The translations under genes and the position numbers were made by a program. The notes under the pieces were generated by a model that did not search any database, was not told the origin of the DNA, and was given only the letters and a program-made list of their open reading frames with translations. A stretch of DNA of 64,000 nucleotides from NCBI GenBank assembly GCA_002261195.1, contig MVBO01000062.1, positions 1-64,000 on the forward strand, written 5' to 3'. How positions within the stretch are numbered: the first letter of the stretch is position 1; every line of letters begins with the position of its first letter. Shown piece after piece: positions 10,997 to 21,075 of this stretch. Source of the DNA: Bifiguratus adelaidae. Its lineage: Eukaryota; Mucoromycota; Endogonomycetes; Endogonales.

Positions 10997-12266
10997 ATGA
11001 CAATTTACAAGGCAGCGCAATTCGGACAACAGAATGGGAAGCTTGAGCTTGTCGACAAGCAGCTACCCAAGCCGGGACGAGGCGAGGTAGTGATCAAGCT
11101 TGAAGCATGTGGAGTATGCCATAGGTGAGAGTATTCATTGACATGAATTAACTTCATCAATCACTGACAAGCATTTGCGTAGCGATTCCTTTACGCAGTA
11201 CGGCGTTTACGGCAATGCCTTTCCTCCAGTCCCGGGACATGAAATCGTTGGCATCATTCACGAGGTCGGTCCGGATGTAGGTATACTACCCCTTTGACAA
11301 TCTCCGCACGCCCCTAACTGAGATGATAGGTATCAGGGGACTTCACGAAGGGTGTCCGCGTCGGATGGGGCTGGAATGGCGGCTATTGCGGAAGATGCAA
11401 TCAATGCCGACGTGGAGATTTCATTGTGTGCGAGAAGAATTTTGTGACTGGCATCTCCTTTGATGGCGGATAACAAGAGTACGCCTTACTGCGTCAAGAA
11501 TGTGAGTGAGAGACTTGGTTGTCGCCGTGCTCATTCCAGCCTTCAGCCTTGTGTTTTATCCCCGATGGCATGGATCCTGCAGAAGCCGCCCCCCTGATGT
11601 GCGCCGGTATTACAGTGTACAATTCAATGAGGTAAGATGTTCAGGTACGTTTGTCACAAAGCTCACCCGATATGTAGAAATATGAAACACGCTATGCCCG
11701 GTGACATCTGCGTGGTTATGGGTATCGGAGGTCTTGGACATTTGGCCATCCAATTCTCCAACAAATTTGGCTTCAAGACCATTGCGGTCTCTAGCGGAAG
11801 CAAGAAAAAGGACTTGGCCATTAAGCTTGGAGCTCACGAATACGTTGACGCATCAGCTGAGAATGCGGTCGAAAAGATTCGAAAGATGGGTGGTGCCAAG
11901 GTGATTATGGTTACGGCCAGCGGCGGCGATATTGAAGGAATGGTTCGCGCGCTTGGAGTAGATGGGACAATGATCATTGTATCTGTCTTGACGGAGCCTC
12001 TCAAAGTCGATACACTTCATCTTCTCGCGCACCGCGCTCAGGTCAAGGGCTGGCCATGTGGATCGGCATGCGTAAGTGTCTTATGCGTTCCCTTTTGGAC
12101 AGAGGCTGAGCAGAACATGTAGGACTCGCAGGACTGTGTCAACTTTGCAAACTTGACCGGATGCAAATCCATGATTCAAAAGTATCCGCTCAATGATGCA
12201 CAAAAAGCCTATGACGCCATGATGAAAGGTGAATCTCGCTTCCGTGCCGTCCTGGTCTTTGAGTAG
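10997..12266 (+). pseudogene. Zinc-dependent alcohol dehydrogenase (MDR family) with one in-frame TAA
   Basis: Five introns can be removed to give a near-complete medium-chain dehydrogenase of about 340 residues. Visible are EACGVCHSDSF (catalytic zinc Cys and following Ser-Asp), GHEIVGIIHEVG (catalytic His-Glu), GWNGGYCGRCNQCRRGDFIVC (structural zinc cysteines, with one residue pattern of Cys-x2-Cys-x2-Cys-x7-Cys), and the nucleotide-binding turn GIGGLGHLAIQF. The single lesion is TAA at 11471-11473 within FDGG-stop-QEYALLRQE, where relatives carry Tyr. All splice sites and the rest of the frame look functional, so loss is either very recent, bypassed by readthrough, or a sequencing error. 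Substrate is probably an alcohol or aldehyde; not resolvable further. Confidence 0.78.
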
Positions 12267-12458
12267 ATGGTTGCTTTTAAGGGATGTAAATCCAGGGATA
12301 GATGATGGTGGTGTTGCATTGATTCTTGCCGCTTCGCACTAAAGCCACAGATAACTGCAATGTGCTGTGCCAACTCACTTCCCCTTCTTTGAAGTTCTAC
12401 CTTCTACTTATGAAGATTCTAGATCCTATTGATTACTTTCTATCGCAACCTCAAATGC

Positions 12459-14571
12459 CTAGTGCGGAGTAAAGCCTTTGATGACCGGGATAACTTGAAT
12501 GACACCGGTAACAGCAAAGATTGTGGCTAGACCAGTAAGAAGTAAACTTAAAGAGTTTTCTTCCCATGAGCGTCGACCACTGTTGATGAGACCACGCAAA
12601 AAGCCGCTAGTAAAGTAGATGAGAAAGTAAAATCATCGCCTTGGCCCCGACAGCGCCACTCTGCCACGCAAATTGTCCTTGATTTCGATGACTTCAGCGA
12701 AAGTAACGTCAGTCAGCACACTAGATTCTTGTAGCAATGTCAAATCTTCTACTTCTTAAATCATGCCCATCAGTAGCGCTAGCTCATCCGAGGAATCAGC
12801 GAGTGTGAGATTTAAGGGCAAGGCGGTGATAGCCTTCAACTGGTTTCGTTCAAATTGGGAATATTTGTGTTTAACACCGGCACTCCACACCTCCTGGATC
12901 GTCTCTCCTTGCCAGTTTTGGTGCTTGATACTAGGCAGCAAAGTATTGCTTTTCTCTATTTCAAAATTATCTGCGACCACAATGATGGACTTGAGTGCGT
13001 ATGTGGGAAGTTGTAGCTTCCTGCCTCCGCCGTAGACATTCTTGCGAGAAAAGGCCTTGAAGGAATGCCGCCGCCAAAACAAGAAAGCATCCTTCCAACT
13101 AGTGCGCTTCTCTCCAACTTCCCTTTTCATCAGCCGGCCATCATAGACGTGCGTAGGGAATTTGAAACCATATCTTCTCAATTTTGACAATGACGGCATA
13201 TTGGGCACCATGTTGATGTCCAAACTGCCGTCGCGATATTCTGTCACCTCCGTCGTTGTGTCGTCGATATCCAAAATGTATGCCACAGTTTTAGTATGGG
13301 GATATCTAAGAATTCGCGCACAAATATGTGAGCCTGACAGAAACCGGTCAGGACGTAGTGAAGAAACGAGCTACCAAAAGTTGATCTCCGTAACGGAATG
13401 CCTCGTTATCTTCACCATCCGTTTCAAAATCCACGGGCACGGCTTGTTGTCCTATGTAAAACGCGTCCCTGGAATAGCCTTGAACGTTATATGGCATTTC
13501 CGTCGCACATTTTTGGAGCTCATTGATAAGCAGAGACCTGAACTCAGAAACAGATCGCTTGAAGACCTTGTCGAATTCTTACTTGAGAGTTTCGTACGCC
13601 TGTTTAATCCTCGCTTCATATTTTTCCGTTCCGGCTTCTTCCAGCAATTTAGAACATACTCCTTGATGCAGGAAGCGACCATCAAATCTATCGGTTCGTT
13701 CTCGCTCCTTGACTTAGCAGTTATAGAAGCACTCGTAAGCGGCGGTTCGGATGATGTTTGCGTGAAGTGGGGATATTTCTCCGTCGCTGGCGTACTCCAA
13801 GATGTCCTTCAGCATCGCAGCGTACCGCGCCAATGACCCCTTCTTCATATCAGCTGATTCGCGCAGAGCACAGTATCGCATATTTCACTTATGGGGTCGT
13901 CTGGCAAAGCAGTAACTTCCGATCCATTTGTGGCTGTGACCTCGTGAGACGAAGCCTTAACTGGTCCGTTGGGTGATGCGCTGGGTTTTCGCACCTGAGT
14001 CTGCTTGTTCTTTGGTTTGTTCCTTGGCCACGCGCTTTTGTCAGGCCGTATGAACTTTCTGATCAGTTCGCGCGCGTACGCTTGTGGATTGCGCGTGGTC
14101 AGAAAGGCTAGCTGAGTTGCATTACCCAACTATCTTGTCGCTGGAAATTCCAGCAGATCAGGATCCGCGAATTGTTGTGCCCCAACTATCAACTCTTCCG
14201 AATGGAGCTGGAACTCAGTGGCCTCGGTAACGGCTCTGAACTCTTGCTCCGAAGGTCGACTGAAGGTGGGCTGATTATCCCAATATGGATAGAGCGCAAG
14301 GAACTTTGCCTTCTCTCTGTCAAGAAGCACACTATTTGCCGCTATGAGGTGTCTGTCTGGGTCGAATCTTGGACCTTTTTGATCAGTGATCTCGTAGAAA
14401 GTCTCCATCTCGTGCTTTCACGCGTATCTGGAGCTCAACGTGCAAGAGATGGAACACAAGTACAGTAGCAGGGCATGGATATCCCGCTGACATACATGGA
14501 GCACTCGCCATGCTGACCACGAGGCTTGGCGCATCCATGGTTGCATCAAGGCAATGCTCAAACAGGCTCAA
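12459..14571 (-). pseudogene. Long degenerate reading frame of unknown family
   Basis: Protein-like sequence runs along the minus strand but is interrupted. One part begins METFYEITDQKGPRFDPDRH near 14408, runs to a TAG at 14130-14132 and continues in the same frame. After a frame change near 13850 a stretch beginning SLARYAAMLKDILEYASDGE carries TAA at 13714-13716 and 13579-13581. A further block (MAYILDIDDTTTEVTEYRDG, start near 13286) has TAA at 12756-12758. Beyond it, two more one-base frame changes lead to a hydrophobic tail with SLSLLLTGLATIFAVTGVIQ, ending at 12459. A small upstream exon starting MDAPSLVVSMASAP is possible. Read together this looks like one large gene with a C-terminal membrane segment. 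I do not recognise the family and give no function. Confidence 0.5.
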
Positions 14572-15082
14572 AAGTCAGCTAATACTGCCACCGGGTCTTG
14601 TGCTCCCGTGCCGGCGTTACACGGTATCTATAATGGGAAATGCTGATTAGTTCGCCGATCACCGAAGTCTCTTGCCCTTTGGACAACCTCTGCGTACCCG
14701 CGGCTTGATCCGCAAAGAGTCTTAGCATTCCTTCCAGTCTATGTAGCAGCAGGTTCGTTCAGCAATTTGTTTCTTTTATCGCTTAGCCGTTTCTTTACAT
14801 TGAAAGCGATGCCTAGCGCGGGAACGTGGTGTTCCAATGTCATCGGCTCCGCATTATACCATACTTTAACTAGGTTTTGACCTAACCAAGCTTTCGCAGC
14901 CGCCAATAGCAATTGATTGATTGGCTTGCACAGCCCGCTCTGTCGTTCCAATCCGGGAGTAGTATGTCGAATGCCTCGACAACCTTGCCTACGTCACGCG
15001 AATCCAAAATTACCAAATACGGCAAGTGTGACTAGCCCGCTTTTTCCTATTCCACGGCGTGTACGGAACCCTTCAGGCTGGC
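14572..15082. other. Intergenic, upstream of CENP-A; nothing recognised
   Basis: Should contain the CENP-A promoter on the plus strand. I see no convincing cell-cycle box, repeat or RNA gene. Confidence 0.35.
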
Positions 15083-15781
15083 ATGGTGCGCACCAAACAA
15101 TCAGCAAGAAAGGCCACTAGCTCCACTGGGGCCAAAACTACCCCTATAAAGAGGATACCTGTGACGCCTCTTAGAGGACGACCTAGCATTACAAGTAAGT
15201 GGAGTATCCAAATCGATGCCGACCTGGTCTGCATGATTGGGGTCCATGGATGTATAGATCAACACCTGAAACTACTTTAACCAGCTGCTCCACGTGAGGT
15301 ACCCTCAACACCGCACAAAACACATCGTTACCGACCAGGCACTGTGGCTCTCCGCGAAATCCGCTTGTACCAAAAGACCACCAATCTACTCATTCAAAAA
15401 CTTCCGTTCGCGCGTGTGGTACGTCTTGCCAATATACTCCGCCCGTATCTGTCCTCAAGCTTGCTCGCTAATGCATGCGACTGTGTGTAGGTCCGCGAGA
15501 TTGCATCGGATTTCGTTTCGAGGGAATTTCAAGGAGGAGCAGAGGAGATTGGTTTGCGATGGCAAAGCACAGCCATTTTGGCACTTCAGGAAGCCACTGA
15601 GGCTTACCTGACATATCTGTTTGAAGATGCGTACGTAAAGACATCTGCCGTAAAACCTGTACTGACACGATTCCTTGTTTACAGGAACTTGTGTGCTATT
15701 CACGCCAAGCGTGTTACAGTGATGCAACGCGACATGCAACTGGCAAGGCGCATTCGTGGTATTCATGGAGGCTTGGGATAG
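15083..15781 (+). CDS. Centromeric histone H3 variant CENP-A
   Basis: Four exons with introns at 15195-15284, 15419-15490 and 15631-15684 give an intact protein. The histone fold starts [20 protein letters not shown] and continues [15 protein letters not shown]. Loop 1 is long ([16 protein letters not shown]), helix 2 reads [15 protein letters not shown], then [15 protein letters not shown] and [11 protein letters not shown], ending GIHGGLG. The long loop 1, Trp in place of Phe before helix 2, and the MQRD and GLG endings mark CENP-A rather than canonical H3. It nucleates kinetochore assembly at centromeres. Start chosen at 15083 because it gives [11 protein letters not shown], which matches the H3 tail residues around Lys4 and Lys9; an in-frame upstream ATG at 15059 would add eight residues. 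The third intron length is a multiple of three, so its retention would not shift the frame. Confidence 0.93.
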
Positions 15782-15898
15782 ATGTACAGGGATATTTACA
15801 TGTGTGTTGCGGGCAAAGTTGTAATTAGTCCATTTCTATTTGCCGCCGCATGAATTTTTGACAAGGTTGCTTTTTCTTCTCGGTCATTCTATTCTTGC

Positions 15899-16384
15899 CT
15901 AGTTTGATTCCTCTTGAGGCAGTTGTCCGCGAGAGGCGAGATAGGCACTCAGAGGATCCGCCCATACCTCATAGGATCCCACCCGTCCCTCATGATCGAA
16001 TCGACTGAGGACGTAGACGAATTGTTCCCTCCAACTTTGTTTGGTGGCAAGACATGTAAATTTGCCAGAACCTTTAATGGTGACGATACCCAGCAAGGGG
16101 TCAGCGGCGTAATCCCAAAATTTGATGTCTTCATAGGAGAGACATTTCCCCAGCAGATCGAAATAGCGAGCTATGTCTTTCCCTCTGAACGTATCGAGAA
16201 ACGGAAGTTCTGGCGTCTTGAGGCCATGTTCAATGATGACGGGCTCGTCCTTGAAAGGTCTGAATCGAGAGAGGATGACGGAGGGTTCGGCGTGTTGGGC
16301 AAACAGGTTGCAAAAGTCGTAGGCCCAAGTCCGTAGTTGATGGGTCTGTTTGTCGTCTGCCTTGATTTCTTCCGTGTACTTCAT
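15899..16384 (-). CDS. Small NTF2-like (SnoaL-type) fungal protein
   Basis: Single open frame of 161 residues. The N-terminus THQLRTWAYDFCNLFAQHAE and the later FRGKDIARYFDLLG and GRVGSYEVWADPLSAYLASR follow the pattern of fungal NTF2-like/SnoaL proteins, a cone-shaped fold used by both enzymes and binding proteins. No catalytic residues can be assigned, and the role is unknown. The gene is convergent with CENP-A and lies beside a second, more divergent NTF2-like gene on the same strand, which may reflect an old tandem duplication. Confidence 0.6.
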   Translation of the reverse strand: MKYTEEIKADDKQTHQLRTWAYDFCNLFAQHAEPSVILSRFRPFKDEPVIIEHGLKTPELPFLDTFRGKDIARYFDLLGKCLSYEDIKFWDYAADPLLGIVTIKGSGKFTCLATKQSWREQFVYVLSRFDHEGRVGSYEVWADPLSAYLASRGQLPQEESN

Positions 16385-16582
16385 GTTGACAACAAGTGCA
16401 CCCGTATAATGGCAAGCCTAGATGTAAAAGAGTGTCAAGCGCGCTACAGTATTCGGGTAGTGCAACAAGACAAGAAGGTCAACGATTACATGGAGTTGTG
16501 ACTCGTTAATTTCTCCTCTGCCTCTTTGTTCAACGCGGGACGAGTTGAGCAAGCAAAACCATGTATTCAAGAACGCCATAAA

Positions 16583-17382
16583 TTACAATTCGGCCTTGTC
16601 GGGACGCTGAACAGGTTGAGAATGTCTCTCCTTATCACCTTTAGCCGCGGAGACAAAAAGCTCAATCATCTTTGCATTCATCTCACGCAGAAATTTGCCT
16701 GTCTTGCCCGTGATGCCTTCGGCCTTGAAGGGCTTGTGGTTCCACCAGTCGGCATGGTAGGTAACCTTTTCGTCTGCATCCAATTTGAGGATACACAACG
16801 AGTTCATCAAGACGTCTTTGCCCGTGTACGCAATGACATAGTTGGTATTCAAGTCGAGCTGGATTTCATTGGGATCGTTCTTGAGCACCTTCATAGACTC
16901 TGTAGTAGACTTGCAGAAGACTAGAGATTGGGTCTAGAGTTAAGGCATGTAGAGCGATCGGTGGTACTCACCCTTCGGAAGCCCGTACCACTGAGACTTG
17001 ACTGCTTCCAAACCTTTAGCAATCGAAATAGGATCCTCAAAGCTGTCAAGAGCCGAGCGTCAGTATCCGAACCATAAAATGTACCACTTAAGAGATACTT
17101 GCGTGGTATCTTGAGTGAAATGCTTAAAGGTATCAGCAGATGCCTTGCCTTGATAAAGCTATCCAACACAATAAGCACCATAATTAGCACACCAATGATC
17201 CAACCCACCTTCAAGACATCATCCACGAGATCTTGTCGATTTGGGCTCAGACCTTGTGAGCTGGTAGAGTAGGACACTTGTTCAGCCATGACGTGCGGAA
17301 GTAGAGCAGAGTAGGATAATTGAATAGCGGTGGCAGCAGCAGCAACGGTAACTAGACGTTTAGTAGCAAAGGTAGACAACAT
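16583..17382 (-). CDS. NTF2-like (SnoaL-type) protein, multi-exon
   Basis: Exon 1 starts MLSTFATKRLVTVAAAATAI, which could be a mitochondrial or other targeting segment, and ends with SPNRQDLVDDVLK. Exon 2 (LYQGKASADTFKHFTQDTTQ), exon 3 (FEDPISIAKGLEAVKSQWYG) and the last exon (starting near 16920, with YHADWWNHKPF) complete an NTF2-like fold typical of fungal SnoaL-domain proteins. The intron between exons 2 and 3 would be about 42 nt under my preferred join, the least certain of the splices. It ends about 200 bp from the start of the neighbouring NTF2-like gene on the same strand. Function unknown. Confidence 0.55.
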
Positions 17383-17790
17383 GGGGTTGTCGCAATGATT
17401 CGGGTATTCTTATAGGTGCCGATTTTCGTCGTCGTGACGTTTTGGGGAGCGTTGGAATCGAGACATGAAATGGTTCCATTTGTGGCAATGTTCCAGAAAT
17501 GGGTCATGGCAACCTATGGCTTTGGGATCGGCCTGCTTGCAGACCGAACACACGTCATGCGCAGCATAGATTCATGTCCATGTCCTGCCAATGCGCTATA
17601 GCCAACTTGGATAATATTTTGAGCAAGTCTGATTCGCACTGCCTCAAATGATGCAAAAGACTTCAGCGCACTTTTTTCGTTCATCCATCGAAAAGATGCA
17701 AGAGGTCGGCATTTTGCACAAAGCCATAAGGGTTTTATTCATCTTCTATTGAGGTGTTTCTCCACACTGGAGGGGGTATACTTTTTGATT
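17383..17790. other. Intergenic, nothing recognised
   Basis: Promoter side of the NTF2-like gene and 3' side of the GST-like gene. A plus-strand open frame of 61 codons at 17416-17601 has no supporting features. Confidence 0.4.
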
Positions 17791-18768
17791 TTATGCTTGA
17801 CATTCCTTGGGCTTCAAGGCAACATCAACATATTCAACTTCACCAAGCACCTTTTTGAACTCGGGCAAAGCAAACAAAGTGGCCAGCCACTTAGTCACAG
17901 CAGGGTATTGCTCGCGGAAAGCCTTGTCGACCACGGTCTTGAGGGGCCAAACCAAAGCAGTGCTGACGCAGATGTCGGCCAAGGTGACATGATCATTGAC
18001 CAAGAAGGGCTGTTCCTTGAGCACTGTCTCCAAAACACCGAAAGCGCGCTTCACTTTTTCATCGGCCGACTTGGAACGCTCCGCATCGTAGGCACGGAAG
18101 CCCATGATGGGATAGACGATCTCGGAAAAGTTGGTCGAGAGCTCGTTATCGGCGAAGAGAAGCCATTGCTGAATCTTGGCCGCTTCACCAACCGTCGTAC
18201 CGGTCAACTTGCCATCCATTCCATAGGCAGCGGCTGTAAAACAAAACAACGCAAAGGATGAGTCACCAAGGCCCCTAACCACACCATCCCGCATCCCGAC
18301 ATCATCATTTCGGCATCAGCATATCCATTGGTTTGTCAACTCGAAATCCTCAACAGGGACTTTTCAGACAGGGATAAACTTGAGCATATATATATATATA
18401 TATCGCTCCATCATATGCCGCACAACCCGTCATCCGGAGCCAACCCAGACTCACCATAGCAAGCAATGGCCGAGGATTCCGTAATGCATGTCCCATCCGC
18501 AGCCTCAAAGGCAGGCACCTTGCCCAAGGGAAACTTGCGCATCCATTCGGCATCTGTCTTGGCAGTCTTTAGATCAAAGTTGTCTGCATATCGAATCTCG
18601 TGGCCGTAGTAAGCGGCAGCGATTTGAGCCTTGGCAACGCGAGGGTTGTTGGGATAAGAGTAAACAGTCTATCAAAACACAAAATTTTGCGTGAGCCAAT
18701 GAAGTGAGAGGTAAAGCGCGATGGCGCCATATGAGCTCATCTGGATCACCTACACCGAGGATGGCCAT
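17791..18768 (-). CDS. eEF1B-gamma-like protein consisting of the GST domain only
   Basis: Exon 1 is tiny (MAILG), followed by an exon with TVYSYPNNPRVAKAQIAAAY and FPLGKVPAFEAADGTCITES (thioredoxin-like GST half with the cis-Pro and Glu-Ser), then an exon from AAAYGMDGKL to the stop that holds the all-helical half, including DHVTLADICVSTALVWPLK. This is the fold and wording of the N-terminal region of translation elongation factor 1B gamma. About 220 residues, so the usual C-terminal EF1G domain is absent; downstream sequence to 17383 shows no trace of it. It could be a GST paralogue of eEF1B-gamma. An in-frame ATG at 18834 would add a strongly hydrophobic leader of 22 residues. Confidence 0.82.
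18386..18403. repeat. (AT)9 microsatellite
   Basis: Eighteen bases of alternating a and t, located inside the second intron of the eEF1B-gamma-like gene. Confidence 0.9.
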
Positions 18769-18904
18769 TGGGTAGAACAAGAGAGAGGCAAGAAGAAGAG
18801 AGAGGAGGACAAAACTAAAACCGAAGAGACTCATTTTATAGTATTTTTTTTTTCATTCTAGAGCCTTCTGTGCTTGCTTACTCATCATCCTCGAGGGGTT
18901 TTTC

Positions 18905-19260
18905 AACCAGACTTGAACAAGAGAATAGCAATGTGTCCGTGGTAAAAGTAAATGAAATGCTTGGTTTCTGGAGGGTGGGGGTGGAGATGGAGAGAATGAG
19001 CAAGGCCGATAGATAGACAGGAGCGATATCTGCACATGCAAACACGTACCGTGCGTTACATAACTGCCAAAGTTGCGTCCGACGATGCAGTGCCATGTCG
19101 GTCCATACTTCTTGTCAAATTCGCGTTTGATGTAGGCAGCAATGTCTTTCTCGATATTGTACTTTTCCAATGCTTGAGTCGCGCAGTCGACGGCTTCCGA
19201 TTGCATTTCTTCGGACATGTCCGCGTTCTTGATCACGGCCTTTGTTTCCGATGTGGTCAT
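18905..19260 (-). CDS. Dynein light chain LC8 (DYNLL type)
   Basis: Two exons give about 90 residues. [40 protein letters not shown] and [15 protein letters not shown]-like wording (here [17 protein letters not shown]) continue across an intron into [20 protein letters not shown] and the terminal Gly, almost residue for residue the canonical LC8. It is a homodimeric hub that binds dynein intermediate chain and many other partners. The start at 19260 gives a slightly longer N-terminus (MTTSET) than animal LC8. Family identity is essentially certain. Confidence 0.96.
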
Positions 19261-19763
19261 ATTGAGAGGTCTTTGTGCAATGGTGACGATGGTTTCGAGG
19301 ATGCGATGTCTAATAGCATACCGTGAGTATGTGCTTATAGAGATGTCAAGAAAAGGGCAGGCATCGGACAAGGGACGGCATTCGCATGAGAACAAGTATA
19401 TAGGTGAGATGTGCAAAAGACGCGTGTGTGCCCTGACAGAGATAAGGGTCGGGGCTCACTCTGTCCATCTCGTCTCTCCAGAGGCTCCCTCTCGTCTCCT
19501 GTGCACACCAACCCTTACGAGGTCATACCTACCTGTGATGAAGCGTGCAAGTCCGGCCTTTTTCCCTTTGTTCCTTGCGTTCCAAACCTTTCTCAAACAC
19601 CTTGTCACGCTCGTGCCAATTTACGTGACGTCGACGTGATTTTTGGGGGTGTTTGCGACGCGGATCACTCTCGTCTATCAATGTGTTGTGCTCTTTTTAT
19701 TGGCCTGCACGTTGGTATCCTACTTGTTCATTCCATGTGTACAAAAGACAGAGAATGTATGGT
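19261..19763. other. Intergenic between LC8 and E2 gene; nothing recognised
   Basis: Contains the LC8 promoter and the 3' region of the E2 gene (both minus strand). Overlapping plus-strand open frames up to 140 codons here show biased low-complexity composition without domain features and are not called. Confidence 0.4.
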
Positions 19764-20909
19764 TCATGGTTGTGACAGGAGCAGGTCCAGAGCAGCATCC
19801 TGCTTTCCGTTGGCCGATCGTAGGGCCCTGTGATTGACACATGTTAAGGGCGGCGAGCCATCACCATCCATGCTCTCTCACTTACTGAATGCATTTTTGC
19901 CTGTCAAAGCCCATTTCCATCAAGAGATTCAATGCAGATGCATCAATTCCCGGAGGCAGTGGGGGATCTTCCTTGGTATCACTCTTGGCTTTGGCATACA
20001 CATTCGTCCAGTATTTGGCCGTCGCATTGAATGTGTTGATGTCGCGCAGATATATTCCGGCGACCTCGGCGTCCTGGTTCAGGCGATCAGACTTGTGCCA
20101 TAGGTTACCCTAGATGTTACCTGTGGATCGTTCGGTTCCGGAGTTGACAGCAATGACTGAACAGAAATGATGGCAGATTTCAATGACAACACGGGTGACC
20201 ACTGATCTTTCAAAATGTCCTAGTCGATAGGGTCAATGATTGGCGCATCGATCGTGGAAAATGTCCTATTTACCAAACAGATCGCTCCCTAGTCAATCGA
20301 TGAGTAACATTGCAAGACAAACTCGCGTTGGACACTCACTGTTTGCGACGAGACGTTGGGATGGTATACAGGCGTGATGAATTTCATTTTCGGTGGTAAG
20401 AATGGATAACCTAGTCCACGGTCAATGCATGCCATGCAATGCATCTATCTTGCCGGGTACCATTCTAAGGTTAAAAGCAAGGTTACATCGATGCCAAGCA
20501 GATGCTCGCCGTTATATGCTGCCTACCGGTAATTGAATATCCAGACTAAAGGTACCGCCTACAGTGCAAACGTAGATCAGGACACCATGTCGCAAATAAG
20601 TGAAGGCGGCGAGGGCGGCAATTTTACCTACCTTCGTACGGTGTATTCACTGGACCCGGAAACTGAGCTGTATACGAAGTCATGAGCACAATAAGCATAG
20701 AAAGCTCGGTTCAAGGAGATGCGCACCTTGCAAGTGGTCTGCAATGGCATTCCAGCTACGGGTGAGTATCCGGAAATAGAGTCAATAATTGGCTGCATTC
20801 ACTCACCAAGTTGATCTTCATTGAGCAATTCGATGGTAAAGTTGGTTGTCTTGTCGTCCCTCACCGCCTGTATCTCTTTCTTTATCCTCGGCAGTCTTGT
20901 CACGCTCAT
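19764..20909 (-). CDS. Ubiquitin-conjugating enzyme E2, UBE2K/UBC1 type with C-terminal UBA
   Basis: Ten exons by my splicing. The UBC core starts [20 protein letters not shown], continues with [40 protein letters not shown] and [20 protein letters not shown]; Cys in GAICL is the thioester cysteine and HPN is present. The tail [20 protein letters not shown] to the stop is a UBA domain, as in yeast Ubc1 and mammalian UBE2K, enzymes that extend Lys48-linked chains. The gene is split into very small exons: 12 nt at 20727-20738, 4 nt at 20461-20464 and 15 nt at 20274-20288, the last carrying the catalytic cysteine codon. Each micro-exon is flanked by ag and gt and is needed to keep the conserved reading frame. 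It shares a 166-bp divergent promoter with the peptidase gene. Confidence 0.92.
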
Positions 20910-21075
20910 GGTCAAAAGAGACCTTTCCAACCGCAGACGTCGAAAGTCGATTGAGGTCACGTGAGTGTGATCGGCGTTACCAGAGCTTTGAGCAGCTTAG
21001 CTCTCGTTCTCTACTGGAGAGCGCACGGTCGCTACCGCATACCGTCGGGCCCACGAGTGCGGTAGAATAGCCGCT

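Noticed and set aside
11471-14132. Alternative genetic code (TAA/TAG reassigned) to explain in-frame stops
   Set aside because: Intact conserved genes in the window end at normal TAA, TAG and TGA codons, and stops replace different residues (Tyr, Trp) in the damaged genes.
19411-19833. 140-codon plus-strand frames between LC8 and the E2 gene
   Set aside because: They are antisense to the E2 3' end and intergenic DNA, with no domain features.
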